64,000 nucleotides of DNA from CAVVVS01 sp963751355 (GTDB lineage Bacteria; Bacteroidota; Ignavibacteria; Ignavibacteriales; Ignavibacteriaceae): assembly GCA_963751355.1 (NCBI GenBank), contig CAVVVS010000091.1, forward strand, positions 11,017 through 75,016, in the 5' to 3' direction. How positions within the stretch are numbered: position 1 is the stretch's first letter; every line of letters starts with the position of its first letter. Positions 9,243 to 18,281 of the stretch are shown here, piece by piece. The notes under the pieces are model-generated. The model was not told the origin of the DNA. It saw nothing but the letters and a program-made list of their open reading frames with translations, and made no database searches. The position numbers and the translations under genes are program-made.

Positions 9243-9584
9243 TTATATCAAATAATCATCGAATCCGGCAATAGTCGAAATTATTTTTAATTTTTCTTCA
9301 CTCAGTCCGGACAAATCTTGTGTGGTTAAGTATCCTTCATTCATCAACAAACCAAAAATCAGTAATAATTTTGAATACCTGTAATCGTATTTTTTGTCAA
9401 TTGATTTTTTCCTATCGGTTAAATAATTGTACAATTCCCAAATATCTTTATCCTCCTTAAGCGAAGCGACTTTATCATAAACCATATTTTTTATCTCATC
9501 CATTTCCTTTTTATAGGCTGTCTCGAATGCAGCTTTTGCTATTTCTTTTTCACTCAATGACCACCTGACATCCTTTATGCTCAT
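9243..9584 (-). CDS. Fluorescence recovery protein (FRP)-like protein
   Basis: The 113-residue protein matches the FRP pattern as I know it: an opening WSLSEKEIAKAAFETAYKKE, then a long helix, IWELYNYLTDRKKSID, KYDYRYSKLLLIFGLLMNEG, and a final LSGLSEEKL. In cyanobacteria FRP is a dimeric helical regulator that detaches the orange carotenoid protein (OCP) from phycobilisomes. Neither OCP nor phycobilisome genes occur in this window, so the role here is unknown; FRP-like proteins are known outside photosynthetic bacteria. The ATG is preceded by GGGAGAG. The gene stands alone between two intergenic gaps. Confidence 0.75.
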   Translation of the reverse strand: MSIKDVRWSLSEKEIAKAAFETAYKKEMDEIKNMVYDKVASLKEDKDIWELYNYLTDRKKSIDKKYDYRYSKLLLIFGLLMNEGYLTTQDLSGLSEEKLKIISTIAGFDDYLI

Positions 9585-9656
9585 ATAAATATCTCTCCCT
9601 GTTTTTTAAGAATACTCCTAGGCTTTTAAAAATAGCTCTTGAGAAGGATAAATTAA

Positions 9657-9843
9657 GGCACTGTTCCAAAAGTAATTTTCAAATTAAAAAATAGGTAAAA
9701 ATCATTTTAATCTGTTGTAAATTGTTCAAAATTTATATTTTGTTAGTAACAAAATATTTTCAGTTTAGAATTTTTAATTTTGGCTTCCCGGTCTGTTTAA
9801 TCAGCGTTTTATTTTCCAGAAAAATATTACCTTTGAGACAGCC
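9657..9843. mobile_element. MITE-like element of about 187 bp
   Basis: The ends GGCACTGTTCCAAAAG and, in reverse complement, GGCTGTCTCAAAG are imperfect inverted repeats of the kind found at insertion sequence ends. TAA occurs on both outer flanks (9654-9656 and 9844-9846), consistent with a 3-bp target duplication. Inside, 9735-9757 is a perfect 23-bp palindrome (ATATTTTGTTA, G, TAACAAAATAT). No protein is encoded. It lies directly after asnA. Confidence 0.4.
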
Positions 9844-9885
9844 TAATAGAAAATACCTTCAGAAAAGATACACTTGCCTTCTTAA

Positions 9886-11013
9886 TTAAAGCACAAAAAT
9901 ATTTTTCTCTTCACACATTTTCCTTAGGATTTTAGGCCAAACGGTTACACTTACTTCTCCTAGATGAGCGTTCTTTAATAGAAGCATATAAGTGCGTGAT
10001 TGTCCTATACCTCCGCCTATGCTTAACGGCAACTCATTATTAATAATTCCCTTGTGATAAGGTAAATCTAAAAAATCGAGTTGATTGGTTATTTCGAGCT
10101 GTTTTGAAAGCGTATCTGCGTTAACCCTTATTCCCATTGATATTAATTCATGGCGTCGTCTGGTAACATGATTCCATACCAATATATCGCCGTTCAGACC
10201 ATGCATCTCATTCCCATCAATTTTGGTAGTTTTAGTTACCCAATCATCGTAATCGGCGGCTCTCATTTCATGTGGAAATCCATCTTTAAGAATCCATCCA
10301 ATCCCAATAATAAATATAGCTGGATGTTCTTGTAATATTGCAGTTTCTCTTTGCTTACGAGGCATATCCGGATATTTCTCCAAAATTTCCTTGGCGTGCA
10401 TAAATTCAAGTTCCTTAGGCAAGTTCGGATATTTGTCATTTTTTAATTGAGGAAATAATTCTTGCACATAAGATTCCGCATCCTTTAAGACTTTCCAAAT
10501 TTTTCTTACTATATCTTTCAGGAAATCTAAATTTCTATGAACCGGAGAAATTACCCATTCCCAATCCCATTGATCAACATAAACGCTATGGTCATGATCG
10601 AGAAAATAATCTTTAAGTACGGCACGCAGATCAGTGCATATACCTTCACCTGTTTTTAAATCGAATTGTTTAAGAGCAACCCTTTTCCATTTTGTTGCAG
10701 CCTGCACAATTTGTGCATCAATAGGATGTTTGTCGTGATCGTTTGAGATATGGAATTGTATCGGCGTTCTGGAACCATACCGGTCAAGAAAATCATTAAC
10801 TCCGCTTTCTATATCGACAATAAGCGGAACTTGTACCATCATAAGATTTAACTCCTTACACAAATTTTCTTCGATGTACTTTTTAACTTCGAAAATTGCG
10901 GTTTGAGTTTCTCTTGGGTTCAGGATGGATGAATAGTTTTGAGGTAAAATATTTTTAAGTTCGTCATAGTTCCCTATTCTGGGACCTGCTAGGTCGGCTT
11001 TTTTATCATTCAT
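9886..11013 (-). CDS. asnA: Aspartate-ammonia ligase
   Basis: AsnA makes asparagine from aspartate, ammonia and ATP in the cytoplasm. The 375-residue protein contains the family blocks NPRETQTAIFEVKKYIEENL, QFHISNDHDKHPIDAQIVQA, WKRVALKQF, VDQWDWEWVI and the final SIGGGIGQSRTYMLLL of the class II synthetase-like fold. It is about 45 residues longer than E. coli AsnA, mainly through a short N-terminal extension and an insert near 175-235. A strong GGGAGG ribosome-binding site precedes ATG. The gene appears monocistronic. Confidence 0.95.
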   Translation of the reverse strand: MNDKKADLAGPRIGNYDELKNILPQNYSSILNPRETQTAIFEVKKYIEENLCKELNLMMVQVPLIVDIESGVNDFLDRYGSRTPIQFHISNDHDKHPIDAQIVQAATKWKRVALKQFDLKTGEGICTDLRAVLKDYFLDHDHSVYVDQWDWEWVISPVHRNLDFLKDIVRKIWKVLKDAESYVQELFPQLKNDKYPNLPKELEFMHAKEILEKYPDMPRKQRETAILQEHPAIFIIGIGWILKDGFPHEMRAADYDDWVTKTTKIDGNEMHGLNGDILVWNHVTRRRHELISMGIRVNADTLSKQLEITNQLDFLDLPYHKGIINNELPLSIGGGIGQSRTYMLLLKNAHLGEVSVTVWPKILRKMCEEKNIFVL

Positions 11014-11200
11014 TTTGAAACCTCCCTCTGTGGTCTTTTAGGTTATTGATATTTGGGTTTAAATCAAAATATTCACCTATTTAATTTTTTAAACCTGTAT
11101 TGTGAGATAAAAAGTTGGATCCCCGGTAATTTAATTATTAAAGACTAATTCAAAATTTAGACTTTATCAAGAATCATTTAATTGAGTTAAAATAATAATC

Positions 11201-11401
11201 CTATTTCACCTTAAATCTTGCGGCATCTATAACGGACCAAAGATGAATAATCCAACCTAAAAGAAAGAGCCAGAGTATACCTGCAAGAATAATCTGGATG
11301 AAAGCCATTAGTACCCTCCCTTGCAGTAACTGACCCAAACCCGGAATAAAAAAACTTGCTAAAGCGGCAATCACATTTCCGGTTGAGCCTTGACCTGGCA
11401 T
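11201..11401 (-). CDS. Small two-helix membrane protein
   Basis: The 66-residue product has two hydrophobic segments separated by the motif FIPGLGQLLQGR, which resembles TM2/DUF5683-type membrane proteins. The C-terminus is WSVIDAARFKVK. Function is unknown. It starts eight bases after the coaD stop codon, so the two are probably one transcript. Confidence 0.65.
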   Translation of the reverse strand: MPGQGSTGNVIAALASFFIPGLGQLLQGRVLMAFIQIILAGILWLFLLGWIIHLWSVIDAARFKVK

Positions 11402-11409
11402 GAATACCT

Positions 11410-11892
11410 CTATTTTTTTGAGAATTTTTCTTTTAAAGCTCTTTGTACGTTTGGAGGCACAAAGTCGCTAACATCACTGTCCAGGCTTGCTAAGTTACGT
11501 ATAATAGAAGAGTTTAAGTAAGTATATTTTTCATGTGGCATCAAAAACACGGTGGTAAGATCGCCGGCTAATTTACGGTTCATTAATGCCATTTGAAATT
11601 CATACTCAAAATCGCTTACAGCACGCAGTCCGCGTATTATACCAACTGCATCAACTTCATGCGCATGGTCTACAACCAATCCATCAAAGGAATCGATTTT
11701 GACCATATCGTAATCTTTTAAACTTTCTTTCAGCATTTCAACACGTTCTTCAACAGTGAACAAAGGACTTTTACCGGGATTTATCGCTACAGTAACTATT
11801 ACGGCATCAAACAGTTCGGATGCTCTATGAATTATGTCTAGATGACCATTAGTAACAGGATCGAAAGTTCCGGGGTATAATACTTTTCTCAT
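11410..11892 (-). CDS. coaD: Phosphopantetheine adenylyltransferase
   Basis: CoaD transfers AMP from ATP to 4'-phosphopantetheine, the fourth step of coenzyme A synthesis. The 160-residue length is typical. Visible motifs are GTFDPVTNGHLDII, containing the nucleotidyltransferase NGH (T/HxGH), GIIRGLRAVSDFEYEFQMA, and YTYLNSSIIRNLA, the ISSTxxR-type ATP-binding signature. The gene heads a two-gene unit with a small membrane protein. Confidence 0.96.
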   Translation of the reverse strand: MRKVLYPGTFDPVTNGHLDIIHRASELFDAVIVTVAINPGKSPLFTVEERVEMLKESLKDYDMVKIDSFDGLVVDHAHEVDAVGIIRGLRAVSDFEYEFQMALMNRKLAGDLTTVFLMPHEKYTYLNSSIIRNLASLDSDVSDFVPPNVQRALKEKFSKK

Positions 11893-12292
11893 CTATATTT
11901 TAATCCCTAGTTTGAAATTTTTATTAAATAATGTAAGAAAAAAAAAGATATAATTCATTTAATCAGGGTATCTTAAAAATATTTTTCTTCTACATAACAT
12001 CTTATCTGATGTGCACGTCAATATCAAAAAAATATAAAATTGATACTTTAAGATACGTGGCGGATAAATATTTTTATGTGTAGCAGCTCGTAATTTTTAT
12101 CTTCTAATATTTCCAAAATTGAATTAACAAAATATACACAAGCATTATTCCAAATAAAATTTGATTTATCAAATGAAATAAACTAATTTTAAGCCCGTCG
12201 AATCGACATTAACTTTGGGTAACTCGATTTTACATAATTCCAAAATCAAGGACCTTCCTAAACAAGATGAATATTAATTTAAAAGTAAGGTA
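11893..12292. repeat. Divergent intergenic region with a 10-bp inverted repeat
   Basis: No gene lies in these 400 bases between divergent coaD and the lipid kinase. GTATCTTAAA (11968-11977) and TTTAAGATAC (12047-12056) are perfect inverted copies 69 bases apart. Promoters for both flanking genes should lie here, but no clear consensus is called. The inverted repeat could be a small non-coding element or a regulatory site. Confidence 0.35.
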
Positions 12293-13228
12293 ATGGAAGA
12301 AAAAAATATTCATATAATTATGAACCCTACCTCCGGGGGCGGTAAAACCGGTGAAACCAAACACTACATTCTAAATAAAATAGAAAAATATTTAGGTAAA
12401 GAATACACGTTATGGGTAACGGAAAAACCCGCAGAAGCGGTTGAGCATGCAATCAGCGCTATCGAAAGCGGAGGAAATCTAATTATTGCTGTCGGGGGCG
12501 ACGGAACTATTCATGAGGTTGTGAACGGAATATGTTCAAAAGGAATCTGGGATGATAATCATTCGATTCTGGGAATAATCAGCAGTGGGACAGGGCAAGA
12601 TTTTGTTCAAAGCTTAGGATTGACTACAAACATTGATGAACAACTAAAAATAATTAAAGCCGGACGTATTAAATCAATCGATATTGGTCAAGTAAAATTT
12701 AAAGACGATAATAACCGGGATATTGCTAAATATTTTGCAAACGAATTTCAAACAGGTATCGGGGGGGATGTTGTTCAGAAAGTAAATTCTAGGGTTAAAC
12801 AAAAAGGCGGATTTCTTACATACGGATTAGCTACCGTCTCTATACTTTTCAAGTATTCCGGGCATAATATGACTCTAAGGATAAATGACGGGGAATCTTT
12901 TTCGGGTAAATTTATTGCGGTTATTGTTACTAACGGCACTTACATGGGAGGCGGGATGAAATTGACTTCTTCTGGGGAACTGGACGATCATTACTTTGAG
13001 CTAATTTCAATTCGAAGTCAAAATATAATACAAAAAGTAATTAATTTCCCCAAGATATATTTTGGAAAATTAAAAAGCACACCCAAAATCACTTTCGATA
13101 AAATTCAAAAAATTGTTGTAGAATCGGAAGAAGATGTTTTGATGGAGGCCGATGGTGAGCTTTTAGGTAAACTGCCGTGCGAGGTTAATCTTTTACCTTC
13201 AGCAATTAAGGTATGTGTGAAGGAATAA
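12293..13228 (+). CDS. Diacylglycerol/lipid kinase family protein
   Basis: The 311-residue protein belongs to the YegS/DgkB lipid kinase family. It has the N-terminal MNPTSGGGKTGE loop, the GGDGTIHEVVNGI nucleotide-binding motif (about 64-76), SSGTGQDFVQSLG, and the C-terminal beta-sandwich (GGGMKLTSSGELDD, ADGELLGKLP). Such enzymes phosphorylate diacylglycerol or related lipids with ATP at the inner membrane; the exact substrate cannot be read from sequence. Start at ATG after AAGG. No obvious operon partner. Confidence 0.88.
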   Translation: MEEKNIHIIMNPTSGGGKTGETKHYILNKIEKYLGKEYTLWVTEKPAEAVEHAISAIESGGNLIIAVGGDGTIHEVVNGICSKGIWDDNHSILGIISSGTGQDFVQSLGLTTNIDEQLKIIKAGRIKSIDIGQVKFKDDNNRDIAKYFANEFQTGIGGDVVQKVNSRVKQKGGFLTYGLATVSILFKYSGHNMTLRINDGESFSGKFIAVIVTNGTYMGGGMKLTSSGELDDHYFELISIRSQNIIQKVINFPKIYFGKLKSTPKITFDKIQKIVVESEEDVLMEADGELLGKLPCEVNLLPSAIKVCVKE

Positions 13229-13435
13229 TCAGTAATCTGTACTTGCAAGTATAGTAAAAGATGCGTAAAATTTCCTGTTCTGAAAAAATGATGGATTTGA
13301 TGGCATCCGGACATAATGGATAACTGCACAAAAATTAATTTATATCCATTTAATCATATAGTTTTATTCTTATAGCACCATTTCCAATTTATAAAGTTTA
13401 ATAAATATTTTTTATAAAAAATTAGTGAACTCATC

Positions 13436-14077
13436 ATGCATGATTTAATTTTATTTGCGTCCACTGTTGCTATGGGATTTTTTGCTATCATGAACCCAAT
13501 CGGCAACATGCCTATCTTTATCGGTCTTGCCGGCGGAGAAAGTAAATCGGAGCAGAAAAAGATTGCCTTTAAGTCCGTGTCTACTGCATTTATCATTGTC
13601 GCGGCTTTTTCAATCTTTGGCGGCATCATCTTTAAAGCTTTTGGAATTACTTTGCCTGCCTTTCAAATAGGCGGCGGGATTTTAATATTTTTGGTTGGTT
13701 ATCAATTATTGCACGGAAAAGAGTCTGCTATGCATCATCCGCCGGAAGGAGAAAATGATGAGGAGAGTGACTATGCCGAAGATATAGCAATATCACCTCT
13801 AGCCATTCCTATTTTAGCCGGTCCAGGTACAATTTCCACAGCAATGAATTTTGTTGGACAGAATGCTACTTTCTCTCATACTGTGGTAGTAGTAATTGTA
13901 TTCGGAATCATGTGTTTTGTAACTTATCTCTTTTTTGTATTCGGCGAAAAACTAGTTATCCATTTTAAAAAAGGTGTAATAAAAGTTATAACCAGACTAA
14001 TGGGGTTAATAATTACAATCATTTCGGTTCAGATGGTAATCGAGGGAATTCATAATGCGATGAAAATGGTTAAATAG
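13436..14077 (+). CDS. MarC family integral membrane protein
   Basis: The 213-residue protein has six predicted membrane segments and the MarC pattern: FFAIMNPIGNMPIFIGLAGG near the N-terminus, GGGILIFLVGYQLL in the middle, and AIPILAGPGTISTAM after an acidic loop. MarC/UPF0056 proteins were once thought to be antibiotic transporters, and their true role is unsettled. The GPGT motif and length are typical. It converges with rsmD. Confidence 0.9.
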   Translation: MHDLILFASTVAMGFFAIMNPIGNMPIFIGLAGGESKSEQKKIAFKSVSTAFIIVAAFSIFGGIIFKAFGITLPAFQIGGGILIFLVGYQLLHGKESAMHHPPEGENDEESDYAEDIAISPLAIPILAGPGTISTAMNFVGQNATFSHTVVVVIVFGIMCFVTYLFFVFGEKLVIHFKKGVIKVITRLMGLIITIISVQMVIEGIHNAMKMVK

Positions 14078-14141
14078 TAAAAAAACTATATTAAACTATT
14101 TTTCTCGTTTTACGAATAAATAAATATTCTTAAGGGAATAT

Positions 14142-14693
14142 TTATGAGACTATTTTATATAAGCATGTATCTCCAATAATCCTAAATGGTTCATTCTTAA
14201 AATTTAATGTGTCCTTAGACTTTGTTTGTACTGACCGTTCAATTACAATTTCCCCATCTATTTTTAAAAACTCATTGAATAAAAGATTTTCAACCACTTT
14301 ATAAATATCATCTTTAAAAAAGGGGGGATCTGCAAGTATTAAATCGTACTGTTCATGATTGGAAAAGGAGGAGAGTTTGATAGCCGGCATTTTAAATATT
14401 TTACAATGTGTTTCAACGTTTAACGATTTTATATTTTGTTCAAGATTTCTATAAATAACAAAATTCTTTTCTACGAAATGAACTTCTGCAGCACCGCGGC
14501 TTAAACATTCTAAACCCAATGAACCTGAACCGGAATAAATATCTAATACTTTTATTCCATTAAAATCTATTATATTGTTCAGAAGATTAAATAGTGTTTC
14601 TCTTACACGGTCTGTGGTCGGTCTAATCAAATCGGATTTAGGGACGTTTATTAGTCTGCCCCCAAGCTCACCTGAAATAATTCGCATTTTCAT
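14142..14693 (-). CDS. rsmD: 16S rRNA (guanine966-N2)-methyltransferase
   Basis: RsmD methylates G966 of 16S rRNA in the assembled 30S subunit using S-adenosylmethionine. The 183-residue protein shows the opening RIISGELGGR, the RPTTDRVRETLFNLL signature, the SAM-binding VLDIYSGSGSLGLECLSRGA, and the catalytic LADPPFF, where family members usually have DPPY/F. The length is typical. In many genomes rsmD precedes coaD, and here the two lie about 2.2 kb apart. Confidence 0.93.
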   Translation of the reverse strand: MKMRIISGELGGRLINVPKSDLIRPTTDRVRETLFNLLNNIIDFNGIKVLDIYSGSGSLGLECLSRGAAEVHFVEKNFVIYRNLEQNIKSLNVETHCKIFKMPAIKLSSFSNHEQYDLILADPPFFKDDIYKVVENLLFNEFLKIDGEIVIERSVQTKSKDTLNFKNEPFRIIGDTCLYKIVS

Positions 14694-14984
14694 ATTAGTA
14701 AATTAGATAAGATATTGTTCAGAATCTATTATTAGCTAAAGTTACTTAAAATGTTGAAGATTACCTGTTGTGTCATCTTATACTGTTTTCTAGATTTCGC
14801 CTAAAATGCTGCTTTGAGAATCGATACCGATTTTCACCGTTAAAGGATTCAATATTACTATTAGGTAATACTTGTTATTAAATTCTTGCTGGGATTTAAA
14901 GATAATATTTTAAATATTAGGATTGGAAAATAATTATAATGAAAAACAAATGAATTGTTTATGGGAGTTTTCTCTTTGAAAATG
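14694..14984. other. Intergenic region, nothing recognised
   Basis: These 291 bases between rsmD and the PilM-like gene contain no open frame with a plausible start, no strong palindrome, and no tRNA-like fold that I can see. The rsmD promoter is presumably here. Confidence 0.4.
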
Positions 14985-15911
14985 TTAACCCATTCTATAA
15001 GCAATACCGGCAGAAGGGGAGAAGGAGTTATATCTCTCTGAATAACATTTATTATCCAATAATCTATCCATGGGTTTTATGCTTCCAAAAGGATTAAAGT
15101 AAATGAAATCTATTCCGGTAATGTCCTTGAATGTTTGAACCAGCGATTCCGATATTTCATCGCCGGCAATGAAAGCAGTATTAATTAGACGGGGATTGAT
15201 ATTTATTCGTTCGTTGCTCTGTAACTCGTCAAGTAATAACTTGGGTATTTCCCCGGCATCATTCAAAGGAGCTATTTTAAAATAAACCGGTTTCCCATTG
15301 GAGAGAAAAATTAAAGATAAATACCTATTGTTACAATAAACACTTAAAACCAATCCTTTATCCATTATAGAATTACTCGCTGCCAATGCTCTTTCCGAAG
15401 CAATGTGAATATTGTCGACAAATCTTAATTTAAGTTTATTCACTTCGCAGAAATTATTAATCATTCGTAAATATTTTCGCGGGAGAGCAGCAACAAATGC
15501 CGAATTCCATTCTATTAAATCATTTTTCTCAATTTCTATGTATTGTATTATTAGTTCTTCAATGGGCGCATAAGGATACAGGATAGAAAGTTCCCACTTA
15601 AATTCCTCTATAAGATCCCGGTGAAGCAGGGAATTTTCGTAAGGTAACTGCATACAATAAAATAACTCGAAAGGCAGAGTAAATGAAACAAAGGGGCTTG
15701 CTAGGTGTTTTCTGATTAGCAGTTCGTCAAAAGCGCCCTGTAAAAGGGCGCTTATTTTAGTTTCTTTATCTTTTTTTAAATTAATGGGCTCATTAAAATA
15801 AGCTTCATCAACATTTTCTAATATAAATTTATTATCTTCAAATTTAATTTCTACAACTTGGAGTTTAGAATTCGTTATATTAAATCCGGCATGATTTTCA
15901 AATCCGGTCAT
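14985..15911 (-). CDS. PilM-like actin-fold protein
   Basis: The 308-residue protein has a PilM/FtsA-like layout: an N-terminal actin-like strand set (HAGFNITNSKLQVVEIKFED), a middle with FTLPFELFYCMQLPYE and a WELSILYPYAPIEELIIQY segment like the PilM region in which the membrane-facing domain binds its partner, then VLSVYCNNRYLSLIFLSNGK and AFIAGDEIS. The phosphate-binding glycines are weak, so ATP binding is uncertain. It is the last gene of a three-gene unit, nine bases after the upstream gene. A role in type IV pilus or DNA-uptake machinery is likely but unproven. Confidence 0.6.
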   Translation of the reverse strand: MTGFENHAGFNITNSKLQVVEIKFEDNKFILENVDEAYFNEPINLKKDKETKISALLQGAFDELLIRKHLASPFVSFTLPFELFYCMQLPYENSLLHRDLIEEFKWELSILYPYAPIEELIIQYIEIEKNDLIEWNSAFVAALPRKYLRMINNFCEVNKLKLRFVDNIHIASERALAASNSIMDKGLVLSVYCNNRYLSLIFLSNGKPVYFKIAPLNDAGEIPKLLLDELQSNERININPRLINTAFIAGDEISESLVQTFKDITGIDFIYFNPFGSIKPMDRLLDNKCYSERYNSFSPSAGIAYRMG

Positions 15912-15920
15912 ATTTTTAAT

Positions 15921-16478
15921 TTACTCCCAGGATGCAGCATTTTTCTTAACCGGATCATCAAGACTTCCGACCGTGCCGTAACCGTCAGGATCTTTCAGAA
16001 AATATAACTTACCCAGTTTCTTTGTAGTATCAATTCTTAAAATTCTTCCTCTTCTGGACACAACCGTATCAATACTTGTAGATGTATCTATTTGTAAAAT
16101 ATATGGGCTATGGGATTTTGGCGTATACAACAAGCTATCCGGTGTAAAACTTCCCGAACTTAAATCTACGAAAGGATTTGTCGATCTGCGAGCTAACGAA
16201 TCATATCCATTGACTACACTGTCAACCATCGGAGATGTTTTAATGAAATGGATAAGACTGTCGACATTATCTGTAAATTGTTTATGTTTTTTATCCCACA
16301 GAATTTCTGCCTGCTTTATATTTGTCATTCTCAATCTGGATTCTTTTTTATCATATCTTTCTCGGCTCATAACCGCATTGGGATCTATTATTGCAACCTT
16401 TACTAAAATGATTACAAGTATAACAATCACTGCATATAAAGAGGCATGAACATACCATGGATCTGATTTAGAAAGCAT
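15921..16478 (-). CDS. Single-pass membrane protein of a pilus/competence-like operon
   Basis: I do not recognise the family. The 185-residue protein has one membrane helix at about 13-33, a charged helical segment (about 40-85, likely coiled coil), and a periplasmic tail ending KDPDGYGTVGSLDDPVKKNA then ASWE. The tail faintly recalls the C-terminal calcium loop of GspG pseudopilins. Its place between a ComEA-like and a PilM-like gene suggests a PilN-like assembly partner. That is inference from position and topology. Confidence 0.5.
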   Translation of the reverse strand: MLSKSDPWYVHASLYAVIVILVIILVKVAIIDPNAVMSRERYDKKESRLRMTNIKQAEILWDKKHKQFTDNVDSLIHFIKTSPMVDSVVNGYDSLARRSTNPFVDLSSGSFTPDSLLYTPKSHSPYILQIDTSTSIDTVVSRRGRILRIDTTKKLGKLYFLKDPDGYGTVGSLDDPVKKNAASWE

Positions 16479-16509
16479 TTTTCCTCCGGAGCTTAAAATG
16501 TTTTATTTA

Positions 16510-17010
16510 CTATTCAATATATAAATACTTTTTGATTTTATTAAATTTTGAATTGCCTATACCTTTAACTTTAATTAAATCTTTAAGTTTTTTGAAACCG
16601 CCTAATTTTTCCCTCAACTTAATAATTTTTGCAGCAGTTTTTTCGCCGATTCCAGGTAGTAATATTAGTTCTTTTTGACCGGCTTTATTAAGATTTATGC
16701 TTTTTTCTGACGGTAGTACTTTCTTGCTTTTGTTTCCAAAATTTGTTGTATTAAAATCTAAAACTTCCTGCTTATAGTCAACTTTTTTATCGTTAATTTC
16801 TCTATTCTCTTTATCAATAATTGTATCTTTACCCGATTTTTCAAATAAGCTGTCTTCCGATATATAGTTGAATGAACTATTAACATTTCTGTCGGAAATA
16901 TGCTTAATTGTTTTATACCCGAACCCGGTTAAAAATACTACTATTAAAAAAGTAATAACCTTTATCTCGGTTTGAGTGAAACCAATCTTTTCCGATAGTT
17001 TTTTTAACAT
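16510..17010 (-). CDS. ComEA-like helix-hairpin-helix protein
   Basis: The 166-residue protein has an N-terminal membrane anchor (about 17-33), a charged linker, and a C-terminal double helix-hairpin-helix domain: SINLNKAGQKELILLPGIGE, KTAAKIIKLREKLGGFKKL, DLIKVKGIGNSKFNKIK. This is the DNA-binding domain of ComEA, which captures incoming DNA in the periplasm during transformation. It is first in an operon followed by a membrane protein and a PilM-like gene, which fits a DNA-uptake role. Other HhH-anchored proteins of unknown job also exist. Confidence 0.78.
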   Translation of the reverse strand: MLKKLSEKIGFTQTEIKVITFLIVVFLTGFGYKTIKHISDRNVNSSFNYISEDSLFEKSGKDTIIDKENREINDKKVDYKQEVLDFNTTNFGNKSKKVLPSEKSINLNKAGQKELILLPGIGEKTAAKIIKLREKLGGFKKLKDLIKVKGIGNSKFNKIKKYLYIE

Positions 17011-17124
17011 ACGGAACTTTTTTAATTCATAAAAAACAAATTATTACGGATAATTGAACCGATCCGATTCATTTAAAAGCAAATATAAAGAATATTATTT
17101 CTATAATTTATCTTTTCAAAATTA

Positions 17125-18276
17125 TTAAATTGAAAATCTTTTAAAGAATTTTTTCTCATCTTTCGAATTAGAAGTTTTAAATGAAGGCATTTCCAACAAT
17201 TGTTTTAATAATTCTTTTTCTTTTGAATTTAGTTTCTTCGGCACCTCAACGTTTACCCTAATGATTTGATCTCCGACACCACCATGATTTAAATGTTTAA
17301 TCCCTTTATGTTTCATTTTCAACAGCTTACCCGGTGTAGTGCCCGGATCGATCATAAGTCGCGCTTTTCCGTTTAGAGTGGGAACTTCAACATCCGAACC
17401 TAAAGCGGCTTCCGGGAAACCGATATGCAAATCATAAATTATGTCATCTCCTTCACGAACAAAATAATCATGAGGAATTTCGTTAAAAATAACGAGTAAA
17501 CTACCCGGATGACCTCCGCGCTTTCCCGAGTTTCCTTCTCCGTCCATTGTCATATAACTGCCCTCACTAACGCCGCCCGGAACATTTACTGTCATCGTAG
17601 TTTCAGCTTGAACTCTGCCGTCACCCATGCATTTGTGGCACGGAGTGTCGATTACACTTCCCTCACCGTTACAATTGTTGCATGTAGTTATGTTTACAAA
17701 CTGACCGAATACCGATCGCGATACGGTCTTTAATTCACCGGAACCATGACATACAGGGCAAGTTTTGTTGGAAGTTCCAGATTTAGCTCCGGTACCGCGG
17801 CAATCTTCGCAAGGAACATACTTTTTAATTTTGATTTTCTTTGTGACGCCTTCCGCAATTTCTTCCAGGGTGAGTTTTAAATTAACTCTTAAGTCAGACC
17901 CGGGCGTTCCAGAACCTCGTCTGCGGGTTCTACTCCTTTGTGATGATCCCCCGAAAAAATCATCGAAAATAGATGATCCGCCAAAAATATCCGAAAAGTG
18001 AGAAAAGATATCGTTGATGTCGGAAAATCCTTGCGAGCCGTATCCGTTACCCCTTACACCTTCATGACCAAATCTGTCGTATCGTGCTTTTTTGTCATCA
18101 TTACTCAAAACCTCATAAGCTTCCGCTGCTTCTTTAAATTTTTCTTCGGCTTCCTTATCATCCGGATTTCTATCTGGATGATACTGCATTGCTAACTTCC
18201 TGTATGCTTTTTTTAAATCATCTTTAGTGGCGCTTTTATCAACGCCTAAAACTTCATAGTAATCTCTTTTATCCAT
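17125..18276 (-). CDS. dnaJ: Chaperone protein DnaJ
   Basis: DnaJ delivers substrates to DnaK and stimulates its ATPase. The 383-residue protein has the full type I layout: J domain with HPD (YHPDRNPDD, about 32-40), a G/F-rich linker, a zinc domain with four CxxCxGxG-type repeats (CEDCRGTG, CPVCHGSG, CNNCNGEG, CHKCMGDG), and the C-terminal substrate-binding domains. It starts five bases after grpE ends and is the last gene of hrcA-grpE-dnaJ. No dnaK is in the window. Confidence 0.97.
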   Translation of the reverse strand: MDKRDYYEVLGVDKSATKDDLKKAYRKLAMQYHPDRNPDDKEAEEKFKEAAEAYEVLSNDDKKARYDRFGHEGVRGNGYGSQGFSDINDIFSHFSDIFGGSSIFDDFFGGSSQRSRTRRRGSGTPGSDLRVNLKLTLEEIAEGVTKKIKIKKYVPCEDCRGTGAKSGTSNKTCPVCHGSGELKTVSRSVFGQFVNITTCNNCNGEGSVIDTPCHKCMGDGRVQAETTMTVNVPGGVSEGSYMTMDGEGNSGKRGGHPGSLLVIFNEIPHDYFVREGDDIIYDLHIGFPEAALGSDVEVPTLNGKARLMIDPGTTPGKLLKMKHKGIKHLNHGGVGDQIIRVNVEVPKKLNSKEKELLKQLLEMPSFKTSNSKDEKKFFKRFSI

Positions 18277-18281
18277 AAATA

